Shown in pieces: positions 61,683 through 64,000 of a stretch of DNA of 64,000 nucleotides. Source of the DNA: Hymenobacter siberiensis (lineage in GTDB: Bacteria > Bacteroidota > Bacteroidia > Cytophagales > Hymenobacteraceae); NCBI RefSeq assembly GCF_018967845.1, contig NZ_JAHLZZ010000001.1:372001-436000 (forward strand), given 5' to 3'. The translations under genes and the position numbers were made by a program. The notes under the pieces are model-generated. The model saw only the letters and a program-made list of their open reading frames with translations. It was not told where the DNA came from and ran no database searches. Every line of letters begins with the position of its first letter. Positions within the stretch are counted from its first letter, which is position 1.

Positions 61683-63080
61683 ATGACTCCAACTGCAAAA
61701 GCCTCCAAAGCCAGCCAGTTCCAACTCGACGCCGAGCGCAAAGCCTTCGACCGCGAGCATCGCCGCAAAATCCGCTTCAACATCGGCAAGTACGATGCGG
61801 CCGTGAGCACTGGCCTGAAGCTGTACGACCAGCACGAGCTGGCCCGCGACCGCGGCGCCTACCTCAAAGCCACCGTGCTGGAGAAGCTCGACGAGTACCT
61901 GCTGCAGTTCGAAGCCGCTTTCACGGCCCGGGGCGGCCGCGTGGTTTGGGCGCGCGACGCCGATGAGGCGCTGGCTGAAATCGGCAAGCTCACCAAGGCC
62001 CGCAACACCAAAACGGTGGTGAAGGCCAAGAGCATGACCACCGAGGAAATCCACCTCAACCACTACCTCGGCACCCAGGGCATTGAGTCGGTGGAAACCG
62101 ACCTGGGCGAGTACATCGTGCAGCTAAACGGCGAGCGCCCCTACCACATCGTGACGCCCGCCATGCACCTGAGCAAGGCCGACATCAACGACATTTTTGT
62201 GAAGCACCTGGGCACGAAATCGACCGACGATGCCCAGGAGCTCGTGCTCACGGCCCGCCACCTGCTGCGCGGCAAGTACACCAGCGCCGAGGTGGGCGTG
62301 ACCGGCGGCAACTTCCTGTTGGCCAAGGAAGGAGCCGTGGCCGTGACCGAGAACGAGGGCAACGCCCGCCTGTCGGCCACCTTCCCCAAGCTGCATATCG
62401 CGGTGGTGGGCATTGAGAAAGTCATTCCGCAGCTCACGGATTTGGACCTGTTCTGGCCGCTGCTGAGCACCAGCGGCACCGGCCAGCAGGTCACGGTGTA
62501 CAACACGGTGTACTTCGGCCCGCGCCAGCCCGGCGAAGTGGATGGACCAGAGGAAATGGTGGTGATTCTACTCGACAACGGCCGCACCAACCTGCTGGCC
62601 CAGCCCGATAAGCGCGCCGCCCTGCGCTGCATTCGCTGCGGGGCCTGCCTGAACGTGTGCCCGGTGTATAAGAACATCGGCGGCCACACCTATGAAACCA
62701 CATATTCCGGCCCCATCGGCTCGGTCATCAGCCCGCACCTGAGCGGCCTGCCCGAGCACAAGCACCTGAGCTACGCCAGCAGCCTTTGCGGCGCCTGCAC
62801 CACGGTGTGCCCGGTACGCATTCCGCTGCATAGCTTGCTATTACTCAACCGCCAGCAAAGCGTGGCGGAAGGCTACGCGCCCACCGAGGAGAAGCTCGCC
62901 ATCGGCCTCTGGAAGTGGAGCATGCAGCACCGCTGGGCCCTCGACCTGCTGCCCGTAAAGCTGAAAGACTGGAGCCTGGGCCGCCTGCTGGGCCAGGTGG
63001 GCTGGAGCAAGCGCCGCGAGAGCCTGCACATTGCCGGGCCCTCATTCCGGGAGCTGTGGCGGGCGCGGGCGGGGCGTTAG
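61683..63080 (+). CDS. lutB: LutB-like lactate utilisation iron-sulfur protein
   Basis: 465 residues. It begins with a LUD-type domain (KSMTTEEIHLNHYLGTQGIESVETDLGEYIVQL) and ends with two 4Fe-4S clusters: CIRCGACLNVCPVYK and CGACTTVCPVRIPL. With LutA and LutC it would oxidise L-lactate; those partners are not in the window. It starts 12 nt after the second peptidase, on the same strand, so it may be co-transcribed. Confidence 0.92.
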   Translation: MTPTAKASKASQFQLDAERKAFDREHRRKIRFNIGKYDAAVSTGLKLYDQHELARDRGAYLKATVLEKLDEYLLQFEAAFTARGGRVVWARDADEALAEIGKLTKARNTKTVVKAKSMTTEEIHLNHYLGTQGIESVETDLGEYIVQLNGERPYHIVTPAMHLSKADINDIFVKHLGTKSTDDAQELVLTARHLLRGKYTSAEVGVTGGNFLLAKEGAVAVTENEGNARLSATFPKLHIAVVGIEKVIPQLTDLDLFWPLLSTSGTGQQVTVYNTVYFGPRQPGEVDGPEEMVVILLDNGRTNLLAQPDKRAALRCIRCGACLNVCPVYKNIGGHTYETTYSGPIGSVISPHLSGLPEHKHLSYASSLCGACTTVCPVRIPLHSLLLLNRQQSVAEGYAPTEEKLAIGLWKWSMQHRWALDLLPVKLKDWSLGRLLGQVGWSKRRESLHIAGPSFRELWRARAGR

Positions 63081-63141
63081 ACTGGCTGGGCGGCGTCCGG
63101 CGGTTTGTGGCTGTTGTGCGTATCAGGCATTTTTACCGACT

Positions 63142-64000
63142 ATGCCTCCTTACCTCCTGCTCGCGCTGCGCATCATTACCGGAATGGGCGGCGTGATATT
63201 GGTCATCACCACCTTGTCGGCGGCCATTCGCTCATTCATTCTGCCCCGCAACGAGGTGGTGCGGATGAACGTGTGGGCTTTCATGGGCATCCGCACCATT
63301 TTTGACGCGGCGGCCCGGCTGGCCAATTCGTACGAGCGGCGCGACAAAATTATGGCCCACTACGCACCGGTGGCGCTGGTAGCGCTGCCCGTATTCTGGG
63401 AAGCCCTCGTGAGCCTGGGCTACACCAGCCTGTACTGGGCGCTGGACGAGGGCACCTGGAAGCAATGCTACAAGCTGAGCAGCAGCTCGCTGCTCACGCT
63501 TGGCACCACCGATAGCCACCACCTGCTCATCTCGGCCCTCAGCTATTCCGAGGCCACGCTGGGCCTGCTGCTGCTCACGCTGCTCATCTCCTACCTACCC
63601 ACCATCTACCAGGCATTTTCGCGGCGCGAGGCCACCGTGGCCCAACTGGAGCTACGAGCCGGCACGCCGCCCACGGCCGCCTGCCTGCTCGCCTGGCTTA
63701 ACCACGATGGCTCGGTGCAGAACGACGACCAGCAGTGGGCCGAGTGGGAGCGCTGGTTTGTGGAGATTGAGGAAAGCCACACGTCGCTGCCCGTTCTCAC
63801 TTTTTTCCGCTCGCCGCAGCCGGGGCGCTCCTGGGTCACGGCGGGCGGGTTGATTCTGGACACGGCCGCCCTGCTTTTTGCCGCCGTGGATGGCAACCAG
63901 CCCCGGCAGGCCCAGATTACCTTCAAGGCCGGCTGTCTGGCCCTGAACCGGATGTACCGCTTTTTTGATAATAAGGCCAGGGCCGAGCCCAGCAGCCTGT
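63142..64000 (+). CDS. membrane protein with a possible ion-channel-like pore, cut by the window end
   Basis: The frame is open from ATG 63142 to the last base (286 codons). It has an N-terminal helix (LLLALRIITGMGGVILVITTLSAAI), others near 75-95 and 140-160, and a soluble part from about 180. The stretch SSSLLTLGTTDSHHLLISALSYSEATLGLLLLTLLISYLPTIYQAF looks like a pore loop with an inner helix, but the filter reads TLGTTD rather than the potassium TVGYGD. The C-terminus is missing. The function is unknown. Confidence 0.7.
   Translation, partial: MPPYLLLALRIITGMGGVILVITTLSAAIRSFILPRNEVVRMNVWAFMGIRTIFDAAARLANSYERRDKIMAHYAPVALVALPVFWEALVSLGYTSLYWALDEGTWKQCYKLSSSSLLTLGTTDSHHLLISALSYSEATLGLLLLTLLISYLPTIYQAFSRREATVAQLELRAGTPPTAACLLAWLNHDGSVQNDDQQWAEWERWFVEIEESHTSLPVLTFFRSPQPGRSWVTAGGLILDTAALLFAAVDGNQPRQAQITFKAGCLALNRMYRFFDNKARAEPSSL

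Noticed and set aside
1..64000. tRNA or rRNA genes
   Set aside because: No cloverleaf with TTCGA/TTCAA T-arm and CCA-like end, and no rRNA signature, was found in the gaps.

Overview
The window looks like chromosome from a Hymenobacter-like member of the Bacteroidota (Cytophagales). This rests on several points. The genes are GC-rich, with AT-rich promoter gaps. Bacteroidota-type -7 boxes (TAnnTTTGC) are seen upstream of several genes. One secreted lipase-like protein ends in a C-terminal domain of the type IX secretion kind. Many short lipoproteins, a fused aspartate kinase/homoserine dehydrogenase and starch-utilisation genes fit the same group. The genus is an inference; no rRNA or tRNA gene was seen.

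Layout. 0-3.4 kb: an RlpA-like lipoprotein, an alpha/beta hydrolase whose nucleophile position is Gly, a small membrane protein and a YedK/HMCES-type DNA-protein crosslink protein. 3.4-14 kb: an alpha-glucan locus with a GlgP-like enzyme lacking the expected PLP lysine, a lipoprotein, two GH13 amylases and an MFS sugar transporter. A broken GxxExxY nuclease gene, framed by a 42-nt inverted repeat, and an SDR oxidoreductase interrupt this locus. 14-19.1 kb: small lipoprotein, a secreted lipase-like gene with three frame lesions, a frameshifted hypothetical gene and a ten-unit 21-nt repeat array ending in a very strong terminator. 19.1-26.7 kb: an FAD oxidoreductase, a haem-binding lipoprotein and thrA-thrB-thrC with a terminator-like leader. 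26.8-43.8 kb: housekeeping genes (prfA, gpmI, nadC, cbpA/cbpM, plsC-like, chrA-like) and lipoproteins. 43.9-46.1 kb: a ruined McrBC restriction system, its mcrB stripped of the ATPase and its mcrC carrying a 117-bp MITE with target duplication. 46.2-49.8 kb: an ECF-type sigma factor followed by a membrane protein that joins an anti-sigma-like N-terminus to a trypsin-like protease, then a DUF1232 protein and a carrier-protein homologue with Thr at the attachment site. 50-57.1 kb: RND efflux operon (TetR, TolC-like, membrane fusion protein, permease). 57.4-64 kb: ispF, two tandem M28 peptidases, a LutB-like protein and a membrane protein cut by the window edge.

Across the window nearly every long intergenic gap holds a different palindromic element. 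Several touch or supply the stop codon of the adjacent gene. The most unusual candidates are the inverted-repeat/GxxExxY unit and its gene-less counterpart at 3.4 kb, the 21-nt array, the McrBC graveyard, and three enzymes or carriers with a substituted key residue.
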